From: Chitinophaga pinensis
GTDB lineage: Bacteria > Bacteroidota > Bacteroidia > Chitinophagales > Chitinophagaceae
Assembly: GCA_945878115.1 (NCBI GenBank)
Contig: CAMDVD010000032.1
Location: 1-42,077, forward strand
Length of the DNA stretch: 42,077 nt
Direction: 5' to 3'
A program made the translations under genes and the position numbers. The notes below the pieces were generated by a model. It saw only the letters and a list, made by a program, of their open reading frames with translations, searched no databases and was not told where the DNA came from. Numbering within the stretch: the first letter of the stretch is position 1; each line of letters opens with the position of its first letter. Below are positions 8,458 to 16,584 of the stretch, one piece after another.

Positions 8458-9549
8458 CTACAACCCTGGATCAAAATTTTTCAATGGAATACGCACAGCC
8501 TTGATGCGATAATAATCTGGATTATCTTCTCCACCATTACAAGTATTCATACAAGGAGCATATCCATTGATGGCATAGGTCATTAATATTTCATCGTTAC
8601 CATTAATATTTTCTCGATGTATAGCAACGTCTTTTGTAGCAGGACTAATGCCAGCAAGTTTATCAGCAACCTGGTATTGTTGCACATAATTGCTAAATGG
8701 CCCCCATGGATTCGAAGCAACTTTTGAATAAATAGTGAAGCCAGTATTACAAGTAAAGCCAGCATCTTGTGTCATTAAAATAAATTTATTTTTCACTTTC
8801 TCAATACAAACATTTTCCGCAGGAATAGTCGCAATTGAGCTTGCACTGGATGGTGGATTATACCATTTACTATTATCATAATACAACCATGTTGAATGTG
8901 GACTGGTCAATGAAAAACGAGCAAGTGTCAAACTTGAAGTGCTAGTAGATAAAGGTTGATATAGTCCATAAATAAAGCAGAACCCTTGTATGGTATCTGC
9001 AATAATATTATAACCATAAATAGTAGTATTTAATGACATGGAATCCATGCGTACAAACTGCATATCTGGAAAATGAATTTTTGCTATGTAGGTTTTGTAA
9101 TTCGCGACAGCAGATTCTTTTTTTGCAAAAACAAAAACGGTATCTTCATATTGATAGGCATGTAAAGGCGTGAACCAAGTATTGCTTTCATTGCTTGGAA
9201 TAAAATCTGCATTGCCAACATTCAGCGTTTGCATAGTATTCGAAGTCGTTTGTATCATAGCACTATTATGCGCATTGGCACTGCATGCTATTGTCTGATT
9301 AACTGTAAAATCATTTAAATGAGATGCGCCAAATAACCACAAGATTCGTCCATCATTCAATGCCACTGATTTACCACCAAGCGCAGCAGTTATGCCTTGC
9401 GTTTGCTGAAACATTGCCGTTGCGTTCGAATCAGTATAGGTTGGTAAAAGTTTGTTGGTACTCTCCGTTTCCTTTTTTTTACAGGCATAGAAAACAAACA
9501 TACACAAGCCAAGAATCGTAGTTGAAATTATTGTAATAGAGGACTTCAT
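8458..9549 (-). CDS. Lipoprotein, DUF4185-like beta-propeller
   Basis: From the ATG at 9549 the protein has 363 residues and a lipoprotein signal: a short positive start, a hydrophobic core and the lipobox FYAC with the lipidated Cys at 23, followed by KKKETES. I prefer this start because the longer frame (from 9576) puts nine extra residues, MCNFHFLIF, in front of a complete signal peptide. The mature part has GGKSVALNDGRILWLFGASHLND and later FILMTQDAGFTCNTGFTIYSKVASNPWGPF, features of the five-bladed propeller proteins grouped as DUF4185, which resemble glycan-active enzymes. The family metal/catalytic Asp in the usual GDS motif is replaced here (FGASH), so activity is uncertain. It lies divergent from prmC. 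Outer-membrane or periplasmic location is expected. Confidence 0.7.
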   Translation of the reverse strand: MKSSITIISTTILGLCMFVFYACKKKETESTNKLLPTYTDSNATAMFQQTQGITAALGGKSVALNDGRILWLFGASHLNDFTVNQTIACSANAHNSAMIQTTSNTMQTLNVGNADFIPSNESNTWFTPLHAYQYEDTVFVFAKKESAVANYKTYIAKIHFPDMQFVRMDSMSLNTTIYGYNIIADTIQGFCFIYGLYQPLSTSTSSLTLARFSLTSPHSTWLYYDNSKWYNPPSSASSIATIPAENVCIEKVKNKFILMTQDAGFTCNTGFTIYSKVASNPWGPFSNYVQQYQVADKLAGISPATKDVAIHRENINGNDEILMTYAINGYAPCMNTCNGGEDNPDYYRIKAVRIPLKNFDPGL

Positions 9550-9596
9550 AAAAATTAAAAAGTGGAAGTTACACATTTTTTATTTCTTTTGTAATC

Positions 9597-10427
9597 ATGA
9601 ATCATCGCCAAGCAAGAGATTTCTTTTTTACAAAAAGTAATTCCTTTTTAGAACCAAATGAAGCGAGCGAAATATGGAAACGAATTGCAGAAACCTTAAG
9701 TGGAAAATCAACATTAGCGATAGCTACAGATTCTTCTTTTCTATTTGATGAAAAAAAAATCATCCGTATAATGGATGAACTGGAACAAGAGAAACCTATT
9801 CAATACATACTTGGATATGAATGGTTTGGTGATATAAAATTAAGGGTGAATGAGCATGTATTAATTCCTCGTCCGGAAACACAAGAGCTCGTTCAATGGA
9901 TTATAGACGAACATAAAAACAAACCTGCTATTTCTATTCTTGATATAGGTACAGGCAGCGGTTGCATTCCGATTTTAATCAAAAAAAATATGCCGCAAGC
10001 TAACCTGCATGCATTAGATATTAGCGCAGATGCTCTTAGCGTCGCGCGTATCAACGCACAAGAAAATAAATGTACAATTGAATGGATGCAAACAGATATA
10101 CTGGATGAACAACTACACCTAAACCAGCAATGGGACCTCATAGTTAGCAATCCACCTTACATTTTACAAACTGAAAATTTGGATAAAAGAGTACTGGCTT
10201 ATGAACCTGGTTTGGCATTATTCGTAAGCAATGCAGATACTTTACAGTTTTACAAGGCCATTATACATTTTGCGGAAGAACATCTTCAAGCACAAGGCAG
10301 TATTTATCTTGAATGTCACCAAGATTACGCAGTAGATGTTGCAAATTTATTGGAACTCGCTGGCTATCAAACTATCTTACGACAAGATATGTTCGGTAAT
10401 AACCGTATGATAAAAGCAAATAAATAA
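9597..10427 (+). CDS. prmC: Release factor glutamine N5-methyltransferase
   Basis: 276 residues, the family's normal length. PrmC methylates the Gln of the GGQ motif in peptide-chain release factors using S-adenosylmethionine, raising termination efficiency. The SAM-binding motif is ILDIGTGSGCIPI (about 114-126) and the catalytic NPPY is at 185-188 (VSNPPYIL). The N-terminal helical domain with PIQYILGYEWFG is the substrate-recognition part, and VLIPRPETQELV is the classic PrmC signature. The gene converges on atpG with only 13 bases between the stop codons. Confidence 0.95.
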   Translation: MNHRQARDFFFTKSNSFLEPNEASEIWKRIAETLSGKSTLAIATDSSFLFDEKKIIRIMDELEQEKPIQYILGYEWFGDIKLRVNEHVLIPRPETQELVQWIIDEHKNKPAISILDIGTGSGCIPILIKKNMPQANLHALDISADALSVARINAQENKCTIEWMQTDILDEQLHLNQQWDLIVSNPPYILQTENLDKRVLAYEPGLALFVSNADTLQFYKAIIHFAEEHLQAQGSIYLECHQDYAVDVANLLELAGYQTILRQDMFGNNRMIKANK

Positions 10428-10440
10428 GACTAAATAAAAA

Positions 10441-11322
10441 CTATCCTTGCAATGCAGCTGCACCACTTACTATCTCGGTAAGTTCCGTTGTAATGGCAGC
10501 TTGACGAGCTCTGTTATAAGAGATACGAAGTGATTTCAATAATTCTTCTGCATTCTCTGTTGCTTTATCCATTGCCGTCATACGCGCTCCATGCTCTGAT
10601 GCATTGCTATCCAACACACCTTTAAACAATTGTGTGTTCAAAATTTTAGGCATCAATTCTGCAATCAAAACTTCTTTGGAAGGTTCAAATATAAAATCCT
10701 TCGGTGCACTTGATCCTGAAGATTTTGTTTTAGGAATTGGTAAATGTTGTTCGCAAACAAACTCTTGCGTAGCAGCATTTCTGAATTTGCTATAAATAAG
10801 TTCTACTCTATCGTATTCTTTATTGATAAATGCATTTCGCACATAAGAGGCTGCCGTTTTAACATCTTCAAAATTCAAATTGCTAAAAATGGTCCAAAAA
10901 TCAGGAATCACTTTATAACCACTTTTGGTAAAGCTATCAAAGCCTTTTTTACCCAATGGCAAGAAAGATACATTTCCTTTTTCAAATTGTATTTTATATT
11001 TTTCTTGGATAATGCTTTTCGCTAATTTAATACTATTTGCATTAAAAGCGCCACAAAGCCCACGATCACTGGTTACCACAATAAACAAAACTTTTTCTAT
11101 CGGTCTTTCAACATTGAGTCCGCCACCAATATTACCATCTACGCTTCCAATAATATTACCTAATATTTCTTGTAACTTTTCAGCATACGGGCGCATTTGT
11201 GTAATGGCATCTTGCGCTCTACGCAATTTAGCAGCACTTACCATTTTCATGGCTTTGGTAATTTGTTGGGTAGTACCAACTGACTTAATACGTAATCTTA
11301 CTTCTTTTAATTGACCTGACAT
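10441..11322 (-). CDS. atpG: ATP synthase F1 gamma subunit
   Basis: 293 residues. The gamma subunit is the rotating central stalk of F1, coupling proton flow through Fo to ATP synthesis on the beta subunits. The N-terminal helix (RLRIKSVGTTQQITKAMKMVSAAKLRRAQ) and the C-terminal helix with the signature ITTELTEIVSGAAAL form the coiled-coil shaft; VVTSDRGLCGAFN marks the Rossmann-like middle domain. The gene stands alone: the flanking genes are prmC (convergent) and a cold-shock gene, with neither atpA nor atpH alongside. A TACATTTG promoter box 27 bases upstream supports separate transcription. Confidence 0.95.
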   Translation of the reverse strand: MSGQLKEVRLRIKSVGTTQQITKAMKMVSAAKLRRAQDAITQMRPYAEKLQEILGNIIGSVDGNIGGGLNVERPIEKVLFIVVTSDRGLCGAFNANSIKLAKSIIQEKYKIQFEKGNVSFLPLGKKGFDSFTKSGYKVIPDFWTIFSNLNFEDVKTAASYVRNAFINKEYDRVELIYSKFRNAATQEFVCEQHLPIPKTKSSGSSAPKDFIFEPSKEVLIAELMPKILNTQLFKGVLDSNASEHGARMTAMDKATENAEELLKSLRISYNRARQAAITTELTEIVSGAAALQG

Positions 11323-11349
11323 GTAGAATTGATTTTATCAAATTTCGCG

Positions 11350-11357
11350 CAAATGTA
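11350..11357 (-). promoter_or_regulatory. -7 promoter box of atpG
   Basis: The minus strand reads TACATTTG followed by CGCG, an exact TAnnTTTG match 27 bases before the atpG ATG. The same TACATTTGCGC string precedes pruA. Confidence 0.55.
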
Positions 11358-11411
11358 AAAAACTATTTTCACTCTTTTCTTCTGTTTGGCTAAAAACTAC
11401 CCAAATAGTAA

Positions 11412-11443
11412 AAATAAAAAGCATTGGCTTAAAAGCCAATGCT
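11412..11443 (-). terminator. Intrinsic terminator of cold-shock operon
   Basis: AGCATTGGCTT (11420-11430) and AAGCCAATGCT (11433-11443) form a perfect 11-bp stem. On the minus strand it is followed by TTTTTATTTTT, so it ends the helicase/cold-shock transcript before atpG. Confidence 0.85.
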
Positions 11444-11464
11444 CTTGATGTACTAATTTGAAAA

Positions 11465-11659
11465 TTAGTCCGCTAAACGAACGTTTACTGCGTTAGGTCC
11501 TTTTTTACCATCTTCCATATCAAAATTGACAATGTCATTTTCTTGAATGTCTTCTTTCAAGCCTGAAGCGTGTACGAAAACTTCTTTGTCTGATCCGTCA
11601 ACTTTGATGAATCCAAATCCTTTGGTTTCATTGAAGAACTTTACTGTTCCTTTTTCCAT
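11465..11659 (-). CDS. Cold-shock domain protein (CspA family)
   Basis: 64 residues, a single cold-shock domain. The two RNA-binding motifs are intact: RNP1 KGFGFI at 13-18 and RNP2 VFVHAS at 27-32. The protein binds single-stranded nucleic acid and melts RNA secondary structure. It follows a DEAD-box helicase gene by 41 bases on the same strand with no promoter-like box in between, and a strong terminator follows, so the two genes very probably form one cold- or stress-responsive RNA-remodelling operon. Confidence 0.95.
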   Translation of the reverse strand: MEKGTVKFFNETKGFGFIKVDGSDKEVFVHASGLKEDIQENDIVNFDMEDGKKGPNAVNVRLAD

Positions 11660-11700
11660 GTTTTTTTGTTTTAAATTTTTCCCTTTTAGAATGATTAATA

Positions 11701-12834
11701 TTAGCTGTTGCCGAGAAAAGGGTGAGACTCAACGACATCTAATTTTTTATTGATAAGTTTAGAAATATTTTTCATGTAATCCATCTCTTCATGCGCGACG
11801 AAAGACATAGCGATCCCCTCAGAACCCGCTCTACCAGTACGTCCTATACGGTGTACATAAGTTTCGGCTACTTCTGGGATTTCAAAATTAATGACATGGC
11901 TTAATTTGTCTACATCAATGCCACGTGAAGCAATATCTGTTGCAACTAAAACCCGCAATGTTCTATTTTTAAAACCACTCAATGCACGTTCACGAGCATT
12001 TTGTGATTTATTGCCATGTATAGCTTCTGATTTAATTCCTACTTTATTTAACTCCTTCACAATCTTATCTGCACCATGTTTAGTTCTTGTAAAAACTAAT
12101 GCATGCTCAATATGTTGTGTTTTTAATACATGCGTTAATAAAGCTCTTTTATTTTCCTTCTTCACATAATAAATAGATTGCGTTACCAATTCAGCAGCAG
12201 ATGAAATAGGTGTAACATTTACACTTACTGGATTGACCAATAAGGTTTGTGCTAATTTATTTATTTCTGGAGATACGGTAGCAGAAAAGAAAATGGTCTG
12301 TCTTTTGATAGGTAATTTGGCAATCACTTTTTTAATATCATGAATGAAACCCATATCCAACATGCGATCTGCTTCATCCAACACAAAATATTGAATGTCT
12401 TTTAAGGAGATATAACCTTGTTGCATCAAATCGAGCAAACGACCTGGCGTAGCAATAAGGATATCAACCCCTTTATGTAAAGTTTGTACTTGGCTATATT
12501 GTGTAACGCCACCAAAAATAACCGTATGTTTTAGTTTTAATTTTTCACCATACTCGCCAAAATTTTCACTTATTTGTAAAGCTAATTCTCTTGTAGGCGC
12601 TAGTATGAGTGCCTTTATTCCTTTGGTATAATTAGGTGCAGTACTCATTAATTGCAAAATAGGCAATGCAAAAGCTGCAGTCTTACCAGTGCCTGTTTGG
12701 GCACAACCAAAAATGTCTTTCCCTTGTAAAAGATGTGGTATAGATTGTTGTTGAATCGGGGTAGGTATTGTATATCCAACCTTGTTAAGTGCCTCTAATA
12801 GCGGGCTTATCAAGTGTAATTGTTCAAATGTCAT
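11701..12834 (-). CDS. DEAD-box RNA helicase (RhlE-like)
   Basis: 377 residues, the two RecA-like helicase domains with almost no C-terminal extension, unlike DeaD/CsdA. Motifs in order: Q motif around 22-31 (YTIPTPIQQQ), AQTGTGKT (45-52), PTRELALQ (80-87), TPGRLLDL (129-136), DEAD (153-156), SAT (184-186), then ATDIASRGID and HRIGRTGRAG in domain 2. It unwinds short RNA duplexes using ATP. The downstream gene encodes a cold-shock protein 41 bases away. A TATATTTG promoter box about 160 bases upstream gives a long 5' leader, unusual in this window, where leaders are mostly under 30 bases. Confidence 0.93.
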   Translation of the reverse strand: MTFEQLHLISPLLEALNKVGYTIPTPIQQQSIPHLLQGKDIFGCAQTGTGKTAAFALPILQLMSTAPNYTKGIKALILAPTRELALQISENFGEYGEKLKLKHTVIFGGVTQYSQVQTLHKGVDILIATPGRLLDLMQQGYISLKDIQYFVLDEADRMLDMGFIHDIKKVIAKLPIKRQTIFFSATVSPEINKLAQTLLVNPVSVNVTPISSAAELVTQSIYYVKKENKRALLTHVLKTQHIEHALVFTRTKHGADKIVKELNKVGIKSEAIHGNKSQNARERALSGFKNRTLRVLVATDIASRGIDVDKLSHVINFEIPEVAETYVHRIGRTGRAGSEGIAMSFVAHEEMDYMKNISKLINKKLDVVESHPFLGNS

Positions 12835-12993
12835 TATTGTTATTCTGTATTCTTATGGTAACCTTACTCTACAAATTCAAACTCATTCGAAGTCAAAACG
12901 TAGTATATTTTAGAAAAGTGAATTAGTATGCGTTGTAATTTTTTGTAGTGTTACTTATCAAACTTAAATGAACCTATCTTTAAAGATTGTGGG

Positions 12994-13001
12994 CAAATAT
13001 A
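12994..13001 (-). promoter_or_regulatory. Candidate -7 box of helicase/csp operon
   Basis: The minus strand reads TATATTTG, an exact TAnnTTTG match. If used, the transcript has roughly 150 bases of untranslated leader before the helicase ATG at 12834, room for an RNA thermosensor or autoregulatory site. Confidence 0.4.
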
Positions 13002-13023
13002 GGTTTAATAATTTATAAATTCC

Positions 13024-13068
13024 AAATAAATAAAATGGTCATCTAAAGAACGACCATTTTATTTATTT
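13024..13068 (-). terminator. Terminator after TPR gene
   Basis: A 17-bp perfect stem (13024-13040 with 13052-13068, GGTC/GACC at the loop end, A/T-rich outside) with an 11-base loop starts nine bases past the TPR gene stop. The A/T-rich outer stem supplies the U-tract for minus-strand transcription. Confidence 0.75.
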
Positions 13069-13076
13069 ATATTCTA

Positions 13077-14651
13077 CTATTTTAAAGAAGGTAATAGACC
13101 TAATATTTGTTTGGCGGTAGCGTCATCTTTGTCGAATGCAACCAATTTATCACAATACAATTTAGCATCTTCTTTATTCCCGGTATTGAATGAAACAATG
13201 GCTAAATAGGTATAGGCTCTGGTTAAATCTTTTTTCTTGGCTGGATCTTCTTTTATCATGACTATCCATTGCTTAAATAAATCAGAAGCTGCTCCTGTTT
13301 TATTCTCTGCATCTTTATCTGCTGCAGCAATTCGCGCTCTCCAAAAAATGCAAGATGGCTCTTCTGGATACTTTATTGCCAATGCTGCGAAGGTTGCATC
13401 TGCTTGCTGATAATTCTTTGCATAATAATTCATTACACCACACCACCAAAAATCTTCAAACAGAGGTTTCCCTGTATCTATAATTTTTTGATACCACATG
13501 GCTGCATTCGCATAACTTAACAAATCATAATAGGTTTCTGCAATCCCTCTCATAGTAGCGCTTTTATCCGTTGCAGTATCCACTTGAATACCTTTTGCAA
13601 AAGCAGCAGCAGCTTCATTCGTTTTAGTAGAATCCTTACTCAATAACTTACCAAAATAAATATAATCCAGCGGTATAATTTTAGCAGGATCTTGTTTGGC
13701 AAATAGTTTATTCATGTTGATTAATGCGTTTCCAAAATCCTTCGTTTCAAATTGACTAAAGCCTAGTACTCTATACATATAGGGTTTCTCAATTCCTTTA
13801 CCAATAAGTTCATTCATTTTTTGAACGGCACCAGCATAATCTTTAGCCAGATATAAAGTGTTTGCATATTGGATTTGATCATCCGTCGTTTTATCTGAAA
13901 GTTCTAAATATTTTTCAATATTCTCTTTTGAAATTTTAAACTTATTAATTTTATAATAGGCATCTGCTAAAGCTTTATAAGGCAAAGGATTTTTCGCATC
14001 CAATGCAGAAGCTCTTGCATATTTTGCCAAAGCACTATCGTAATTTTTTGCAGCATACCAAAGATTCCCCATTTTGGTATTGGCTATAGATTGCGTGGTA
14101 GGATAGGTTTCAGCGTATTCATAATTGGTCATTGCATTACCGCCACCACCTTGCTGTTTACGATAGGCATCACCCATACCAATATAATTATCGCCATTCA
14201 ACATCACTTCATTTGCTAATTTATACCATTCAATGGCTTTATTTGGATCACCACCTTCTGTATAAGTAAGTGCATCTGCAGCATATCTAAACGGAAGCCA
14301 ATCTTTCTTCTTTGCTTTTCCTGCTATCTTATTCAACAAGGTCATGGCATCTGGGGTTTTATTTTCAAGTATCATAACACGCGCCAAGCCAGCAGTATTG
14401 GCTACATCTTCAGGGTATTTTTGAAAAATAGTTTTTGCGCTTGCGATATTTTCTTTTGCCAATTCGCATAATCCTAAATAATAATTTGCTTTGGCATCTG
14501 TAGCAGATAATGGATTTAAAATACTCTTCGCACTTTCATAACGCTCGTATTTTATAAATTGAATTGCTTCATCTAAAGTCTGTGCTTGTATTCTATTATT
14601 TGCTAACAAACAAAATGCTAACAATAATATTTTGGCGGTGATTCGTTTCAT
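13077..14651 (-). CDS. Exported tetratricopeptide-repeat protein
   Basis: 524 residues with a signal peptide (1-23, ending IQAQ). The rest is helical repeats of TPR type: ANYYLGLCELAKENIASAKTIFQKYP near the start, YAAKNYDSALAKYARASALDAKNPLPYKALADAYYKINKF in the middle, and AYTYLAIVSFNTGNKEDAKLYCDKLVAFDKDD at the end. TPRs bind other proteins; a periplasmic scaffold is the likely role. It follows a PstS-like binding-protein gene by 105 bases on the same strand. In other Bacteroidota, by recollection, similar pairs lie beside tonB/exbBD genes, none of which are here. The partner and cargo are unknown. Confidence 0.85.
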   Translation of the reverse strand: MKRITAKILLLAFCLLANNRIQAQTLDEAIQFIKYERYESAKSILNPLSATDAKANYYLGLCELAKENIASAKTIFQKYPEDVANTAGLARVMILENKTPDAMTLLNKIAGKAKKKDWLPFRYAADALTYTEGGDPNKAIEWYKLANEVMLNGDNYIGMGDAYRKQQGGGGNAMTNYEYAETYPTTQSIANTKMGNLWYAAKNYDSALAKYARASALDAKNPLPYKALADAYYKINKFKISKENIEKYLELSDKTTDDQIQYANTLYLAKDYAGAVQKMNELIGKGIEKPYMYRVLGFSQFETKDFGNALINMNKLFAKQDPAKIIPLDYIYFGKLLSKDSTKTNEAAAAFAKGIQVDTATDKSATMRGIAETYYDLLSYANAAMWYQKIIDTGKPLFEDFWWCGVMNYYAKNYQQADATFAALAIKYPEEPSCIFWRARIAAADKDAENKTGAASDLFKQWIVMIKEDPAKKKDLTRAYTYLAIVSFNTGNKEDAKLYCDKLVAFDKDDATAKQILGLLPSLK

Positions 14652-14756
14652 TTCTTTTCTATTCTTTTTTTGAAAGCATAAACATAGATATTTTCTGAAA
14701 TATTCAGTGCAAATGCTTTGTAATATTGTTTAAATTTAACTTACTGTTTAATTTTT

Positions 14757-15674
14757 CTACTCTGCTACTTTGGCTTTTCGAAGCATTACATTTACACGTA
14801 ATGGAAAAAATTTTGCTTGTTTAAAAACCAATTGCCCATCGCGGCAAAGATAATTGACAAAGCCTGTTCCCAAACCTTGCCAAGTTTCTTTAGAAATAAA
14901 ATAAAAATTTCTAGTGCATGGATATTCTTTCAACCCGATATAAGCTTGATAAGGTTTTACGTATGATTTAGTGGAATCATTATCGGGCATAATGCCAGCC
15001 ACTTGTACCTTTTGTAAAAAACTTTCTGTTGTTGAATCGCGTGCATCCGCTACCCAATTCACACCTAGTACACCAATCGCGTTATCATTTTTAGCAATAT
15101 AGTCTATTACTTCTTCACTCGATTTTGTAGCGAAAATATTGGAAGAAAGTTTTGCGCCTTTAATAATTGAATCATTCATATAACGAACAGTACTTGAATT
15201 CATATTATCAAAAACAATTTGATATGTTTTATCCAAGCTAGTACCAGTAAGGATTTCACGAATTTGCTTTAAGGTAAAATCAGGCGTTTTATTATTTTTT
15301 GATGTGATGAAAGCAACCGCATCACTTGCCATTGCCATACTTTTTGTAAAAATTTGTTTAGCCGCACAGTATTTTTTTTCTTCTTCGCTCAACTCCCGAG
15401 TGACAAAAATAAGTCGGGTGGTATCTTCAAAAAAATCCTTGAAACAATCTGCTTCAGGTTTGTATTCTGCCTTAATATGCGCATTCGGGAAACGGGACAA
15501 AAATACTTTCAATTGCTGTTCCATTACTGGCTTATAGGATTCATCTACGCTGATGGTGATATTTCCTGAAGTTTCATTATCTAATAACACTTTGTCCTGA
15601 CAGGCACTAAAACAAAACAGAAATGTCATCAAACAAACACTGTATAACCATTTATTCATTACCATATTTTTCAT
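14757..15674 (-). CDS. PstS-like substrate-binding lipoprotein
   Basis: 305 residues with a lipoprotein signal (lipobox FSAC, Cys25, then QDK). The mature part matches periplasmic binding proteins of the phosphate (PstS) type: GNITISVDESYKPVMEQQLKVF at the start, VAFITSKNNKTPDFTLKQIREILTG in the middle (the region following the phosphate loop) and DNAIGVLGVNWV near the end. No pstCAB permease genes lie nearby, so it may bind phosphate or another anion without a dedicated ABC transporter, or act as a sensor. The TPR gene downstream is a likely operon partner. Three ATGs lie within the first six codons, so the exact start is uncertain by up to five residues. Confidence 0.8.
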   Translation of the reverse strand: MKNMVMNKWLYSVCLMTFLFCFSACQDKVLLDNETSGNITISVDESYKPVMEQQLKVFLSRFPNAHIKAEYKPEADCFKDFFEDTTRLIFVTRELSEEEKKYCAAKQIFTKSMAMASDAVAFITSKNNKTPDFTLKQIREILTGTSLDKTYQIVFDNMNSSTVRYMNDSIIKGAKLSSNIFATKSSEEVIDYIAKNDNAIGVLGVNWVADARDSTTESFLQKVQVAGIMPDNDSTKSYVKPYQAYIGLKEYPCTRNFYFISKETWQGLGTGFVNYLCRDGQLVFKQAKFFPLRVNVMLRKAKVAE

Positions 15675-15744
15675 TCGAAATTTTTAGAGGATTATTTATG
15701 AGTAAAAAAATAGAACGAAATCTCATCCCTATTCGTATTTTCTG

Positions 15745-15752
15745 CAAAGCTA
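15745..15752 (-). promoter_or_regulatory. -7 promoter box of pstS-like/TPR operon
   Basis: The minus strand reads TAGCTTTG, an exact TAnnTTTG match about 70 bases before the start codon. Confidence 0.4.
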
Positions 15753-15834
15753 AATGTTAAAACTATTTTCAAACAAAAAATTCTAGATTCTAGTTATAAA
15801 AAATGGATATTGTAAAATTTTATGAAAATTATTT

Positions 15835-15920
15835 GGGCGGCACTCACGCTTTCCTTTCCAATCTTTTTGCTTCAGAGCAAGCAAAAAGGATTTCCAATCC
15901 AATCGTTGCCGCAATACATC
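15835..15920. repeat. Dispersed 86-88 bp element, copy 2
   Basis: Second copy of the element at 4666-4753, in the same orientation. Its central hairpin has a stem of TTTTTGCTT (15864-15872) and AAGCAAAAA (15879-15887) with the same CAGAGC loop. It fills the gap between the acetyltransferase stop and the pstS-like promoter. The rest of that 314-base gap (15675-15988) holds only the promoter box at 15745. Confidence 0.8.
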
Positions 15921-15988
15921 GACAATAGAAGCTACTTTTTCTCATTTCTTTTTTAGTATCGCCTAAAAAATATTATTTAGGATTTTAT

Positions 15989-16492
15989 TTACCTCCATTC
16001 AAGCAATCTTTTCTCCATTATGTAATCATTCAGCCAAAATTTATCCAATGGAATATCTACAGTTTCAATAATGGCAAAACCCATTTTTTGATAAAAGTAC
16101 AAAGCTGGATTTGCTCTGTTTACATTGAGCCGAATACAGGAAATACCCATGGATAAAGACTTCTGCTCCATTGCCTTCATCAATAGTTGCCCTAGTCCTT
16201 TGCCTTTTTCCGAAGGAAGTAGATATAATTTACTCAATTTACAATAGGGTTCTTCTCCTTTTTCTTGCATAAAATGGCAATATCCTTTTAATACATTCTC
16301 CTCTTTTGCGACAATAAAATGATGTGTAGGATTTTTCAATTGCGATGCAATGACTTCTGCACTGTAAAACAAATGAAGCATAAACTCAATTTGTTCCAAG
16401 GTAATAATGCTCGTATAAGTGTCTAACCAAGCAGTTTTTGCCAAAGCTATAATGGCAGAAATATCATCTGGTGTGGCTGTTTCTAATTGCAT
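15989..16492 (-). CDS. GNAT family N-acetyltransferase
   Basis: From the ATG at 16492 the protein has 167 residues; the longer frame adds eight hydrophobic residues (MHIFVLIF) with no match to the fold. The GNAT acetyl-CoA-binding motif is in LSKLYLLPSEKGKGLGQLLMKAMEQ (Q/R-x-x-G-x-G form, KGKGLG), followed by the beta5-alpha4 stretch IRLNVNRANPALYFYQKMGFAIIE, which has the Asn and Tyr typical of motif B. The substrate cannot be told from sequence; small-molecule or protein amines are both possible. It is divergent from the M20 peptidase gene, with a 92-base shared upstream region. Confidence 0.85.
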   Translation of the reverse strand: MQLETATPDDISAIIALAKTAWLDTYTSIITLEQIEFMLHLFYSAEVIASQLKNPTHHFIVAKEENVLKGYCHFMQEKGEEPYCKLSKLYLLPSEKGKGLGQLLMKAMEQKSLSMGISCIRLNVNRANPALYFYQKMGFAIIETVDIPLDKFWLNDYIMEKRLLEWR

Positions 16493-16584
16493 AAAAATGA
16501 GTACAAAGATGTGCAATTTATTTATTTATTTTACACCTCCTTAAATTGGAGTTATTCATTTCTAAAAATATAAAAACCTAAACT

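Noticed and set aside
14757-15674. A phosphate-uptake (pst) operon
   Set aside because: Only the binding protein is present; no pstC, pstA, pstB or phoU gene lies on either side.
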